From: Clostridiales bacterium
GTDB taxonomy: Bacteria > Bacillota > Clostridia > Oscillospirales > Oscillospiraceae
Assembly (NCBI GenBank): GCA_021201635.1
Contig: JAJQEM010000102.1
Coordinates: forward strand, 1-33,020
Reading direction: 5' to 3'
Length of the DNA: 33,020 nt
Of this stretch, positions 19,260 through 27,707 are shown piece by piece. The notes beneath the pieces are model-generated. The model had not been told where the DNA came from and ran no database searches. It saw only the letters and a list, made by a program, of their open reading frames with translations. Each line of letters opens with the position of its first letter. The stretch's first letter is position 1. The translations under genes and the position numbers were made by a program.

Positions 19260-21179
19260 TCAATCGTCCAACTCAGTCGTCGAGCTCGATGCGTCACCGT
19301 CCGGCTTTGTCTCACCGAACCGGGATAGCACGTCTCCCTCCGGGGCGTGCTCCGCCTCTGGGTGGAACACCCGCTCGAACTCCAGAGCGGACATGGTCTC
19401 GTGCTCCAGCAGGAACTGGGCGGTCTGCTCCAGGGCGTCCCGGTGCTCCTCCAGAATAGTGCGGCACTGTTGCCCCGCCTGGTCCAGGATGTTCCGAACC
19501 TCCTGATCGATGGCAGCGGCGCTCTCCTCGGAGTAGCTCCGCTCCTGGCCCATAGAGCGGCCCAAAAAGACCTCGTTGCTGGCAGAGCCGTAGACTGCAG
19601 CTCCCAGCCGCTGGCTCATGCCGTATTTCGCCACCATGCTGTGGGCGATCTGGGTAGCCCGCTGGAGGTCGCTGGAGGCCCCGGTGGACACGTCTCCCAG
19701 CACCAACTCCTCCGCCGTGCGTCCGCCCAGCAAACCCACGATCTCCTCCTCCAGAGCCCGCTTGCTCTGGTAGGGCCGATCCTCCTGGGGCAGAGAGATG
19801 GTCATGCCACCCGCCCGGCCTCTGGGGACGATGGTGATCTGATGCACCGGGTCCTGGGTGGGGAGGAACCACATAGTCACCGCATGGCCCGCCTCGTGAT
19901 AGGCGGTAAGCCGCCTGGCCTGAGGCGTGACCACATGGCTCTTTTTCTCCGGCCCGGCGATGACCTTAATCATGGCCTCGTGAAGGTCCGCCATGGTGAT
20001 AAAGGGCTTGTCCCGGCGGGCGGCCAGGAGTGCCCCCTCATTCATCAGGTTTTCCAGGTCAGCCCCTGTGAAGCCGCCGGTGGCCCGGGCGATGACGCTG
20101 AGGTCCACGTCCTCCCCCAAGGGCTTTTTCCGGGAGTGCACCTTCAAAATGCTCTCCCGGCCCCGGATGTCCGGATAGCCCACATAAATCTGCCGGTCGA
20201 ACCGGCCGGGGCGCAGCAGAGCCGGGTCCAGGATGTCCTGCCGGTTGGTGGCCGCCATGACGATGACGCCGGAGTTGCCCGCAAAGCCGTCCATCTCCAC
20301 CAGGAGCTGGTTCAGGGTCTGCTCCCGCTCGTCGTGGCCGCCGCCCAGGCCGGTACCTCTCTGACGACCCACGGCGTCGATCTCGTCGATAAAGACGATG
20401 GCCGGGGCAGTCTTTTTCGCCTCACTGAACAGGTCACGGACACGGCTGGCGCCCACGCCTACATACAGCTCCACAAAGTCGGAGCCGGAGATGGACAGGA
20501 AGCGAACCTCCGCCTCCCCTGCCACCGCCTTGGCCAGCAGGGTTTTGCCTGTTCCGGGAGGGCCCACCAGCAGGATGCCCTTGGGGATGCGTGCTCCCAG
20601 ACGGTTGAACTTCTCCGGGTCACGGAGAAACTCCACCACCTCCTGAAGCTCCGCCTTCTCCTCCTCCGCACCGGCCACGTCCTCAAAGGTGACCTTGGGG
20701 GCGTCCGGGTCGTCGTTGCTCACCGTCCGGGCCTTGCCGAACTGGGCGGGTCCTGCCCCCTGTCCCCCCTGCTGACGGGTCATCAGCCAGAACAACAGCA
20801 CGATCGCCCCCACCGTCACCAGGGAGGGCAGTATCGCCACCCACCAGGGGCTGCTGCTGTCTGGATAGTAGTAGTACTGGGTGATGATCCCCTCTGCCGT
20901 CTGCTCCTTCACCAGATCGTTGAGATCCTGGTAAAAGGTGTCGAAGTCGTGGATCTCGCAGGTGACGGTGGTCTCTCCATTCACGGCCTCTTTCAGGGTC
21001 AGCTCCACCTCGTTGTCCCGGACGGAGAACTGCTCCACCTGTTCCTGCTGGAACAGCTGGACCATACGGCTGTAGCTGATTCCCTCCGGCTCCTCCCAGT
21101 CGGACAGCACGCTGACCAGAGAGAAGATAATGCAAAGCAGCACCAGATAGGACAGGGCGGTGCGATAGGGTCTGTTCAT
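19260..21179 (-). CDS. ftsH: ATP-dependent zinc metalloprotease FtsH
   Basis: The 639-residue membrane AAA+ protease degrades misfolded membrane proteins and selected regulators. It has two membrane segments (about 8-26 and 111-133) around an extracytoplasmic domain, Walker A GPPGTGKT at 206-213, Walker B IVFIDEID at 261-268, and a second region of homology ending in RPGRFDR at 323-329. The zinc site is HEAGH at 428-432 with likely third ligand D504 (SSDLQRAT). The pore loop reads YVGVGAS where FVGVGAS is usual, so the aromatic residue is kept as Tyr. GAGGAAG precedes the ATG. It is the last gene of the six-gene minus-strand operon, 39 bases after hpt; a tilS-hpt-ftsH order is common in Firmicutes. 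Confidence 0.97.
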   Translation of the reverse strand: MNRPYRTALSYLVLLCIIFSLVSVLSDWEEPEGISYSRMVQLFQQEQVEQFSVRDNEVELTLKEAVNGETTVTCEIHDFDTFYQDLNDLVKEQTAEGIITQYYYYPDSSSPWWVAILPSLVTVGAIVLLFWLMTRQQGGQGAGPAQFGKARTVSNDDPDAPKVTFEDVAGAEEEKAELQEVVEFLRDPEKFNRLGARIPKGILLVGPPGTGKTLLAKAVAGEAEVRFLSISGSDFVELYVGVGASRVRDLFSEAKKTAPAIVFIDEIDAVGRQRGTGLGGGHDEREQTLNQLLVEMDGFAGNSGVIVMAATNRQDILDPALLRPGRFDRQIYVGYPDIRGRESILKVHSRKKPLGEDVDLSVIARATGGFTGADLENLMNEGALLAARRDKPFITMADLHEAMIKVIAGPEKKSHVVTPQARRLTAYHEAGHAVTMWFLPTQDPVHQITIVPRGRAGGMTISLPQEDRPYQSKRALEEEIVGLLGGRTAEELVLGDVSTGASSDLQRATQIAHSMVAKYGMSQRLGAAVYGSASNEVFLGRSMGQERSYSEESAAAIDQEVRNILDQAGQQCRTILEEHRDALEQTAQFLLEHETMSALEFERVFHPEAEHAPEGDVLSRFGETKPDGDASSSTTELDD

Positions 21180-21218
21180 GGGCTCACTTCCTCATGGGGC
21201 AACGGCCCCGCTGCATTT

Positions 21219-21764
21219 TTACTCGTAGATCTCCGGCTTCAGGATACCGATATAGGGCAGATTGCGGTATTTTTCCGCATAATCCAGTCCGTAGCCCACC
21301 ACAAAGGCGTCGGGCACCAGGAAGCCGTAGTAGTCCGCCGTCACCGGCTTGGTGCGCCGCTCCGGCTTGTCCAGCAGGGTGCAGATGCGGATAGAGGCCG
21401 CATTCCGGACGGAGAGCACCTTCTTCAAATAGTCCATGGTGTTGCCGGAGTCCAGAATATCCTCCACCAGAATGACGTGGGCGCCGTTGATGGTGTCGGA
21501 CAGGTCCTTCTTGATCTCGATCTGGCCGCTGGAGCTGGTCCCCTTTCCGTAGGAGGAGACGGACATAAAGTCCATCCGGCAGGGAATGGTGATATACCGG
21601 CTCAGGTCCGCCATAAACACATAGCAGCCCCGGAGGATGCCCACCAGCACCACATCCTCCTTGCCCTCGTAGTCTTTGGAGATCTGTGCGCCCAGCTCCG
21701 CCACCCTGCGCTGGAGCTGCTTTTCGCCGTACAGCACCTCGGCGATGTCCTGATCCACACCCAT
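21219..21764 (-). CDS. hpt: Hypoxanthine-guanine phosphoribosyltransferase
   Basis: The 181-residue purine-salvage enzyme converts hypoxanthine or guanine plus PRPP to IMP or GMP. The PRPP-binding motif VILVEDILDSGNTM at 97-110 is complete, with the acidic pair E101/D102, and the family segments LVGILRGCYVF at 40-50 and VVGYGLDYAEKYRNLPYIG near the C-terminus match. Start and length are normal. AAAGGAAAG lies about 10 bases before the ATG. The start follows the tilS stop by one base, so translation is probably coupled. Confidence 0.95.
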   Translation of the reverse strand: MGVDQDIAEVLYGEKQLQRRVAELGAQISKDYEGKEDVVLVGILRGCYVFMADLSRYITIPCRMDFMSVSSYGKGTSSSGQIEIKKDLSDTINGAHVILVEDILDSGNTMDYLKKVLSVRNAASIRICTLLDKPERRTKPVTADYYGFLVPDAFVVGYGLDYAEKYRNLPYIGILKPEIYE

Positions 21765-21765
21765 G

Positions 21766-23157
21766 TCAATTTCTTTCCTTTCTGTCTTGATTTTGTATCA
21801 TGATCTGCCAGGCCCCGCTGCCCGGCTGGGAAATCCAATTCGTATCTGTGCCCAGGCCAAGGACGGCAACCACCTGGCCCTCCGCCTCCAGTACCAGGCA
21901 CTGTTCCCGGCGCTCCCGGGGGATTTTCTGCTCAATGAGCAGCTTTTTCAGCCGCTTCCGGCACTGTCCGGGCAGCTGGATCCGGTCTCCCGGCTGCCTT
22001 GGCCGAAGGAGCAGCGCTCCCTCCGGGGGGCGCAGATAAAGGCTCCCGGCCTCCGGCCTCTCCGGGCAGATGCACACTCGGCACGTCACCGATAGGCCCA
22101 AAGAGGAAAGAACTACTGCCTTCTCCGGTGCCAGCTCCACCGGCTCAATTTTACAGTCAGCCGCTTTTTTCTCCGTGACAATCAGCCGTTCATAGACCCG
22201 CAGGCCCCGCAATCCTGCGGTCAGATCACACTGAGCAGAAGGGTCCTCCCCTGCCGCCAGTGTCAGCAGCCGCCGTCGCTGCTCCCAAGGCAGCACCGCT
22301 CCCGGGCGCACCGTCTCCGCCATCTGCTGCACCAGCCGCAGAGCGACGGCCTCTGGCTGGTCCAGGAGGTCGTCAATAGAGACGGACATCCCCTCCGGCT
22401 CCTGCCGGAGCAGCAATGCACCCTGCTCCTGGGCCAGACCGGAGAGACATTCCTCGTCCAGCCGCAGGCTCTCCGCCGTCCGGCCCAGGGCGGAGACAAG
22501 ATTGGGGTTCCGCTCCTGCAATAACGGCATGACCTGGTGCCGGACAAAGTTGCGGGTATAGGCGGTGTCGCAGTTGCTCTCGTCCTCCCGCCAGGAGACA
22601 CCATTGTCCCGGGCGTAGACGGTCAGCTCCTGCCGGGTGACTTCCAGCAGAGGGCGGATGAGCTTTCCCCGTCTGGGCGGGATGCCCCCCAGCCCCCGGA
22701 GGCCGGAGCCCCGGAGCAGATGGAGCAGCACCGTCTCGGCGTTGTCCTCCGCCTGGTGGGCGGTAGCAACCCAGTCCGCCCCCAGCACCTCGGCACAGTC
22801 CTCCAGAAAGGCATAGCGCAGGACTCGGGCGGCCTCCTCGGTGGTCTCCCCCGTCTCCCGTACCCGGGCGGGCACGTCTCCCCGCCCGGTGCGGACGGGG
22901 ATGTCCCGCTCTCTGCACCAGCTACAGACAAAATCGACGTCCTCCGCCGCAGTCTCCCGGAGGCCGTGGTCAAAGGTGGCCGCCGTCAGGGCAAAGTCCT
23001 CCCACTGGCTCCACCGCCACAGCAGATGGAGCAGGGCCATGGAGTCCACGCCCCCGGAGACAGCGCAGAGGACAACGTCTCCCCGCTCCAGAGGAAACCC
23101 CATCCGGTGGCAGTACGCCTCCACACGACGCTCCAGGCTCACTCCTGATGCTTCCAT
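21766..23157 (-). CDS. tilS: tRNA(Ile)-lysidine synthase
   Basis: The 463-residue N-type ATP pyrophosphatase attaches lysine to C34 of the CAU-anticodon isoleucine tRNA, changing its codon from AUG to AUA. The PP-loop is AVSGGVDSMALL, followed by FDHGLR, TAHQAEDNAETVLLHLLRGSG and RPLLEVTRQEL. The C-terminal half has the TilS substrate-binding and C-terminal domains (LRPRQPGDRIQLPGQ, KKLLIEQKIPRERR). I give the ATG at 23157, which overlaps dnaB by 19 bases. A GTG at 23142 that shares a GTGA overlap with the dnaB stop, with GGAAG upstream, is an equally good start. Confidence 0.93.
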   Translation of the reverse strand: MEASGVSLERRVEAYCHRMGFPLERGDVVLCAVSGGVDSMALLHLLWRWSQWEDFALTAATFDHGLRETAAEDVDFVCSWCRERDIPVRTGRGDVPARVRETGETTEEAARVLRYAFLEDCAEVLGADWVATAHQAEDNAETVLLHLLRGSGLRGLGGIPPRRGKLIRPLLEVTRQELTVYARDNGVSWREDESNCDTAYTRNFVRHQVMPLLQERNPNLVSALGRTAESLRLDEECLSGLAQEQGALLLRQEPEGMSVSIDDLLDQPEAVALRLVQQMAETVRPGAVLPWEQRRRLLTLAAGEDPSAQCDLTAGLRGLRVYERLIVTEKKAADCKIEPVELAPEKAVVLSSLGLSVTCRVCICPERPEAGSLYLRPPEGALLLRPRQPGDRIQLPGQCRKRLKKLLIEQKIPRERREQCLVLEAEGQVVAVLGLGTDTNWISQPGSGAWQIMIQNQDRKERN

Positions 23158-24491
23158 TCCCGGTTGGCGAAGGTGGTAAACTCCGGCAGCCACTGCACCA
23201 TGACCTTGCCCGTCTCTCCGTGACGGTTTTTGGCCACGATGATCTCCGCCTGGTTCTTGTATTCGCTGTTTTCGTTGTAATAGTCGTCCCGGTAGATGAA
23301 CATGACCTCGTCGGCGTCCTGCTCAATGGCGCCGGACTCCCGGAGGTCGGAGAGCATGGGCCGCTTGTCCGCCCGGCCCTCGTTGGCACGGGAGAGCTGG
23401 CTCAGGCAGAGCACCGGCACATTCAGCTCCTTGGCCATGATCTTCAGCGCCCGGGAGATGTCAGAGACCACCTGCTGACGGCTCTCACTGGCGTAATTCT
23501 GCTTGCCCCCGGAGGAGGTCATGAGCTGGAGGTAGTCGATGACCACCAGGCCCAGGTTTTCCACCCGCCGACACTTGGCGTTCATGTCCGCCACAGACAG
23601 CATAGGGTTGTCGTCGATCAAAATAGAGGTGTTATTCAGGCTCCGGCAGGCCAGGGTCAGCTTCTCCCAGTCCTCCTCCTCTAGCTGTCCGGTCATCAGC
23701 TTCTGGCTGGGAATGAAGGACTCGCTGGAGATGAGGCGCATGACCAGCTGCTCCCGGCTCATCTCAAGAGAGAAGAACACCACCGATTTGCCGGAGTGCT
23801 TCCCCGCCTCCAGCAGGATGTTTAACCCCAGAGAGGTCTTGCCCATGCCGGGACGCCCTGCCAGCAGCACCAGGTCGGAGTTGCCCAGGCCGGAGATCAT
23901 CCGGTCCAGGTCGGTCAGGCCGGTGGAGAGACCGGGGACCACGCTGTCCGACTCGGACAGCTCCCCGATGCGGGCATACACGTCCGCCGTCACGGCGGAG
24001 ATGGGGATCAGCCCTTGGGCGGCTCTGCCGTTGCGGATGGCGTAGATCTTCTGCTCCGCCGCCTCCAGCACGTCCGACCCGGTGCCGGTGCCCTCGTTCA
24101 CCAGTCCTGTGATCTCCTCCGCTGTCTCCGCCACCCGGCGGAGCAGGGACTTATCCCGGACAATCTCCACATACTCCATGACGTTGGCGGCGGTGGGGGT
24201 CACCTCCATCAGCTGGAGCAGAAAGGCCCGGGTAGTGCCCTCCACATAGGTCCCGTCCTGGCGCATCTGCTCCTGAACCGTCACCGGGTCGATCTTTTTG
24301 GACAGGGAGAACATGGAGTAGATGGCCTCATAGACCTCTAAATGCTGCTTGACGTAAAAGTCCTCCGGTCTCAGCTTTTCGATGACCTGGGGGATACAGC
24401 GGCTGTCGATGAGCATAGCCCCCAGCACCGCCTGCTCTGCGGCGTCGGAGTGGGGCATCTGTCGGCTCAACAGTTCATCCAGTTCGGGCAA
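23139..24491 (-). CDS. dnaB: Replicative DNA helicase DnaB
   Basis: The roughly 450-residue hexameric 5'-3' helicase (called DnaC in Bacillus) unwinds DNA at the replication fork. The N-terminal primase-interacting domain begins MPHSDAAEQAVLGAMLID. The RecA-like motor has Walker A GRPGMGKTS at about 212-220, a VVIDYLQLM Walker B, and SQLSRANEGRADKRPMLSDLRESGAIEQDAD (quoted only as the region before VMFIYR). The GTG at 24500 directly abuts AAGGAA. The in-frame TTG at 24491 has that site at 9 bases and is preferred, giving 450 residues. A palindrome-rich gap of 235 bases separates it from rplI. Confidence 0.95.
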   Translation of the reverse strand: MPELDELLSRQMPHSDAAEQAVLGAMLIDSRCIPQVIEKLRPEDFYVKQHLEVYEAIYSMFSLSKKIDPVTVQEQMRQDGTYVEGTTRAFLLQLMEVTPTAANVMEYVEIVRDKSLLRRVAETAEEITGLVNEGTGTGSDVLEAAEQKIYAIRNGRAAQGLIPISAVTADVYARIGELSESDSVVPGLSTGLTDLDRMISGLGNSDLVLLAGRPGMGKTSLGLNILLEAGKHSGKSVVFFSLEMSREQLVMRLISSESFIPSQKLMTGQLEEEDWEKLTLACRSLNNTSILIDDNPMLSVADMNAKCRRVENLGLVVIDYLQLMTSSGGKQNYASESRQQVVSDISRALKIMAKELNVPVLCLSQLSRANEGRADKRPMLSDLRESGAIEQDADEVMFIYRDDYYNENSEYKNQAEIIVAKNRHGETGKVMVQWLPEFTTFANREWKHQE

Positions 24492-24535
24492 TGGTATCAC
24501 TTCCTTGAAAACGAAGGCTTTCCCGGCCTCCGGCG

Positions 24536-24682
24536 GGGTACTTTTCCCCCAGGAAAAGTACCCAAAAGCGGCTCAGGGCTTTGCCCCGAGACCCCGCTCT
24601 ATAGCGGGACGGCCCCTGCGGTGGCTCGACGTTGCGTCGGTCAGAGAACCCCCTACAGAAGCCGGGCGGGGCAAAGCCCCGC
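24536..24682. repeat. Chain of palindromes between rplI and dnaB
   Basis: Five inverted repeats lie in line. They are GGGTACTTTTCC/GGAAAAGTACCC (24536-24563, perfect 12 bp), CTCaGGGC/GCCCcGAG (about 24572-24590), CCCGCT/AGCGGG (24593-24608), CGACG/CGTCG (24627-24639) and GCGGGGC/GCCCCGC (24666-24682). None has a clear T run. No ORF fits. The arrangement looks like a dispersed intergenic (REP/BIME- or MITE-like) element inside the operon, which could also modulate read-through or mRNA stability. Confidence 0.55.
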
Positions 24683-24726
24683 ATTGATTTGCCTATTTCC
24701 GGCTGGTGTGTGGTTGGTAGAACTCC

Positions 24727-25170
24727 TTAAGCCTCCTCCACGAACACATAGACGATGCCGGAGACCTCATACCCCAGCTTGGCCTTCACCTGGTATCCGC
24801 CAAAGGCCTTGATGGGATCGGACTGGAGGCTGGTCTTGGGCACATCCACCCCGTATTGCTCCTTCAGGGCAACGGAGATCTCCTTGGTGGTGACGCTGCC
24901 GAACAGCCGCCCGCCGGAGCCGGCCTTGGCCTTGACGTGAACCGGCATATCCTTCAGCTTCTCCGCCAGTTCCAGAGCGGCGGCCCGCTCCCGGGCCTCC
25001 TTCTCCAGACGGGCCTTTTCCTGCTGCTTCATGGTGTTCACATTGTCCGCCGTGGCGGTCACCGCCAGCTTCCGGGGAATGAGGAAGTTCCGGGCGTATC
25101 CGTCGGAGACCTCCACCATCTGGCCCTTTTTGCCCTGTCCGGCGACGTCCTTTTGCAGTATAACTTTCAT
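24727..25170 (-). CDS. rplI: 50S ribosomal protein L9
   Basis: The 147-residue protein binds 23S rRNA at the base of the L1 stalk. The L9 signature GKKGQMVEVSDGYARNFL (near 13-30) is intact, followed by the long connecting helix (KQQEKARLEKEARERAAAL) and the C-terminal domain (LFGSVTTKEIS, ending VFVEEA). AAAGGAA precedes the ATG. It lies 38 bases after gdpP and before dnaB, the conserved Firmicute order. Confidence 0.97.
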   Translation of the reverse strand: MKVILQKDVAGQGKKGQMVEVSDGYARNFLIPRKLAVTATADNVNTMKQQEKARLEKEARERAAALELAEKLKDMPVHVKAKAGSGGRLFGSVTTKEISVALKEQYGVDVPKTSLQSDPIKAFGGYQVKAKLGYEVSGIVYVFVEEA

Positions 25171-25208
25171 ATTCTGTACGTTCCTTTCTGGTGTCCTGTT
25201 ATGGGAAA

Positions 25209-27188
25209 TCAGCTCTCATAATACTTGTCGATGGCCTGGAGCAGCCGCATGAGCGTATCCTGGAGGGTGCTGTTGTGTACCTGCGCCCCTGCCGCCGCTG
25301 CGTTTCCGCCGCCGCCCAGCATCTCCAGGATGTACTGGACGTTGACCTCCCCCACGCTGCGGCCACTGATGATGACCGTGTCCCCGTCGGGGTAGAGCAC
25401 GAAGGAGGCGTCCGCCCCGGCCACGTTGAGCAGCTCGTCGGCGGCCTGGGCTGCGATGACCCGGCTCACCTGGTTGGGCACCGCCGCCACGGCGATGTCC
25501 CCATGGACCATCTTGGCCATGCGCAGCACATCGTACTTGGCGATGGTGTCATCCAGATTGTTCTGGAACAGCTTTTTGACCTCGGTGGTATCCGCCCCCC
25601 GGCGGCGGAGGAAGGCCGCCGCCTCAAAGGTGCGCCCCCCGGTGCGGAGGGTGAAGTTCTTGGTGTCCAGCACGATGCCCGCCAGCAGGGCCTCCGCCTC
25701 GGCCCGGAGGAGATCGGACGGCTCGATAAGATACTGGATCATCTCGGTCACCAGCTCACAGGCGGAGGAGGCGTAGGGCTCGTGGAAGTTCAGCGCCGCA
25801 TTGGAGATATAGTCCGCCGCCCGCAGATGGTGGTCGATCACCGCAATCTTGGAGGCGGATTCCAGCACGTCTCTGGCGATGACCTGCTCCGGACGGTTAG
25901 TGTCCACCACCACCAGCAGGGATTTGTTGTTCAGCCGCAACATGGCCTCCTGACTGGTGATGAACCTGCCCTCATACTCCGGGAGCTGGGAAATGCGTTT
26001 TTTCATGAGGGAGCCAGGGTAATAGGTGGGCTCCTCGATGATATAGGCCGGGACACCCTTGTGCCGGGCTATGGCGCAGATACCGATGGAGGCGCCTACG
26101 GCGTCCAGGTCGGCAAAGTGATGCCCCATGACGAACACCTCCGAGCTGGTGTGGAGCAGCTCGTTGAGGGCATTGGACATGACCCGGCTCTTGACCTTGG
26201 TGTGTCGCTCCGTCTCCTTGGTCCGACCTCCATAGAACTCGAAGTTGAAGCGGTTTTTGATGACCGTCTGGTCGCCGCCCCGTGAGAGGGCCATCTCAAT
26301 GGCCAGACTGGCAAAGTCCATCATCTCTCCAAAGCTGGCGTCCATGCCGATGCCAATGGAGAGGGTGGCGCTGACTCCGTTGGGGCTGACCACCTTGTGT
26401 ACGGCGTCCAGCACGGAGAATTTTCCCTGCTGAAACTGCTCCAGATACTGCTCCTCAAAGATGCAGAGATACCGATCCCGGTCGTACCGGCACAGCAGCC
26501 CTCCGGAGGGCTGGAGCCAGGCGTTGATCTCGTCCTCCACCGAGGAGCGAAGGGAGCTTCTGGCCTTGTCGTTGGTACTGCGGATCAGGTCCTCATAGTT
26601 GTCGATGAGCAGGATGGAGACCACCGGCTTGGTGGCAAAGAACTGCTCCCGTACCCGGGCCAGAGAGGTAATGTCGATCCAGTAGGTAGTGGCCAGCAGG
26701 GTCTGGTTTCCCTCCCCCGAACGGGAGACGTGGCCGAACACCATGTAGCTCTTTCCGTCGATCTTGTACTCTGTGGGACATTCCGTCTTGCCGTCCAGCA
26801 GCCATTTGGTGGAAAAGCCGGGAACGACGGCGTCAATCTTGGTGTCAAACAGGTGCTCCCGGTCCCCGGTGATCTTCAAAAACCGGTCATTGGACCAGAT
26901 GACATCCCCGGTGTCCGGCTGAAAGATGACCATAGGGAGAGGGGAGTTGACCATGGTGTCCTTGCTGGCGGCGTCGATGTGGTTTGTGACCCGGGCAATG
27001 TACTTGGCCATCTCCTTCCGGCGACGGTTCCGGACGATCAGGTAATAGATAAACAGCAGCAGCACCAGGCCTAGCTCGATCAGGCCCAGCTGGAGCTGAA
27101 AATAACAGGTGATCCCGGCAAATACCGCCAGGAAAAACAGGTAGAGCCTGACCTTTGGCTCCAGGATACGGTTCAGCTTCTGGTTCAC
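25209..27188 (-). CDS. gdpP: Cyclic-di-AMP phosphodiesterase GdpP
   Basis: The 659-residue membrane protein hydrolyses cyclic di-AMP to pApA and so tunes osmolyte and cell-wall homeostasis. It has two membrane helices (about 14-31 and 35-52), a PAS-like domain (about 80-175), and a degenerate GGDEF domain (about 185-310, with SRGGDQ instead of GGDEF). The DHH domain has H356/D360/D362 in GHHFADLD, D429 and the DHH triad at 452-454. The DHHA1 domain ends near GGGGNAAAAGA at 625-635, where GGGGH is usual, so the conserved His is N629. GTG start with GGAAGGGAGAG upstream. First gene of the operon, behind its own promoter. Confidence 0.93.
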   Translation of the reverse strand: MNQKLNRILEPKVRLYLFFLAVFAGITCYFQLQLGLIELGLVLLLFIYYLIVRNRRRKEMAKYIARVTNHIDAASKDTMVNSPLPMVIFQPDTGDVIWSNDRFLKITGDREHLFDTKIDAVVPGFSTKWLLDGKTECPTEYKIDGKSYMVFGHVSRSGEGNQTLLATTYWIDITSLARVREQFFATKPVVSILLIDNYEDLIRSTNDKARSSLRSSVEDEINAWLQPSGGLLCRYDRDRYLCIFEEQYLEQFQQGKFSVLDAVHKVVSPNGVSATLSIGIGMDASFGEMMDFASLAIEMALSRGGDQTVIKNRFNFEFYGGRTKETERHTKVKSRVMSNALNELLHTSSEVFVMGHHFADLDAVGASIGICAIARHKGVPAYIIEEPTYYPGSLMKKRISQLPEYEGRFITSQEAMLRLNNKSLLVVVDTNRPEQVIARDVLESASKIAVIDHHLRAADYISNAALNFHEPYASSACELVTEMIQYLIEPSDLLRAEAEALLAGIVLDTKNFTLRTGGRTFEAAAFLRRRGADTTEVKKLFQNNLDDTIAKYDVLRMAKMVHGDIAVAAVPNQVSRVIAAQAADELLNVAGADASFVLYPDGDTVIISGRSVGEVNVQYILEMLGGGGNAAAAGAQVHNSTLQDTLMRLLQAIDKYYES

Positions 27189-27248
27189 CCGTCTCTCTCC
27201 CTTCCTGCCCGCTCCGTCCGAATGGGCAGCTTCCCATTATATGTCCAA

Positions 27249-27277
27249 ATTATGGCACAACAGAGCAGAAATTGCAA
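27249..27277 (-). promoter_or_regulatory. Promoter of the gdpP-rplI-dnaB-tilS-hpt-ftsH operon
   Basis: On the minus strand TTGCAA (27277-27272) and CATAAT (27254-27249) are separated by 17 bases, about 60 bases before the gdpP GTG. A further TATAAT at 27241-27236 lacks a matching -35. Confidence 0.6.
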
Positions 27278-27407
27278 GCACAACCGGACAGGATTCCCAA
27301 AATGAGAGGAAGTCCGTGCGTCAAATCCCAGGCTGCCCACCCCGGTTATTCACAAATCGTTCCCAAACTTCTCACAAATTCTTCATGCACTTCCTCGCCC
27401 TCTCTGG

Positions 27408-27524
27408 TATACTTCTCATTGTCAGGAACGAAGCATTCAACAAACATCCTCCTTTCTTTTCTCTCTCTTTTTTCTCTCAACCCGCAGCCCGACAGGCGAA
27501 AGCCTGCCGGGCTGCGGGCGTTTT
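27408..27524 (+). ncRNA. Possible small RNA ahead of the MATE gene
   Basis: TGGTATACT at 27405-27413 is an extended -10-like element. About 70 bases on, a very strong hairpin starts at 27481 and ends in TTTT. A transcript would be about 105 bases, with a long pyrimidine-rich run containing CCTCCTTT, complementary to a Shine-Dalgarno sequence. No coding frame is convincing. This is a speculative reading of the 519-base gap between gdpP and the MATE gene. Confidence 0.2.
27481..27524 (+). terminator. Strong intergenic hairpin, terminator-like
   Basis: CCCGCAGCCCG-A-CAGGC pairs with GCCTG-C-CGGGCTGCGGG around a GAAA tetraloop, 16 bp with one mismatch, followed by CGTTTTCG. It lies just upstream of the MATE promoter and would insulate it from plus-strand read-through. 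The minus side has no T run. Confidence 0.6.
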
Positions 27525-27539
27525 CGGGGCAGGGGGTGA

Positions 27540-27568
27540 TTGACAACTTCATTTCGACCTGCTATGAT
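27540..27568 (+). promoter_or_regulatory. Promoter of the MATE gene
   Basis: A perfect TTGACA (27540-27545) is 17 bases from TATGAT (27563-27568), an almost consensus housekeeping promoter. It implies a leader of about 130 bases. Confidence 0.8.
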
Positions 27569-27576
27569 ATGCCATA

Positions 27577-27680
27577 AACCGGCAGGTCGCCATGAGGTCC
27601 TGCCGGTTCCATGACGCAAAATTGATTTTGACCCATGGGAGGGTCACAACAGGGAGAGCGGCTGACAGGCTGTTCTCCCC
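27577..27680 (+). promoter_or_regulatory. Structured 5' leader of the MATE gene
   Basis: Three hairpins follow the promoter. AACCGGCAGG/CCTGCCGGTT (27577-27608) sits at the very 5' end. TGACCC-ATGGGA-GGGTCA (27629-27646) has a hexaloop with A at 1 and G at 4. GGGAGAGCGG/CTGTTCTCCC (from 27652, with G-U pairs) follows. No known riboswitch class was recognised. The middle element could equally be a DNA operator dyad. Confidence 0.4.
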
Positions 27681-27707
27681 CATCTGAGCGAGAGAGGAGT
27701 TATTTTC

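Noticed and set aside
24536-24682. Reading the palindrome chain as a riboswitch or S-box/T-box type leader
   Set aside because: No conserved core of a known class was seen and there is no T-run terminator before dnaB.
27346-27519. Short minus-strand frame beginning at AGGAGGATG near 27447
   Set aside because: The ATG touches the ribosome-site-like sequence, leaving no spacer, and the 33-residue product resembles nothing known.
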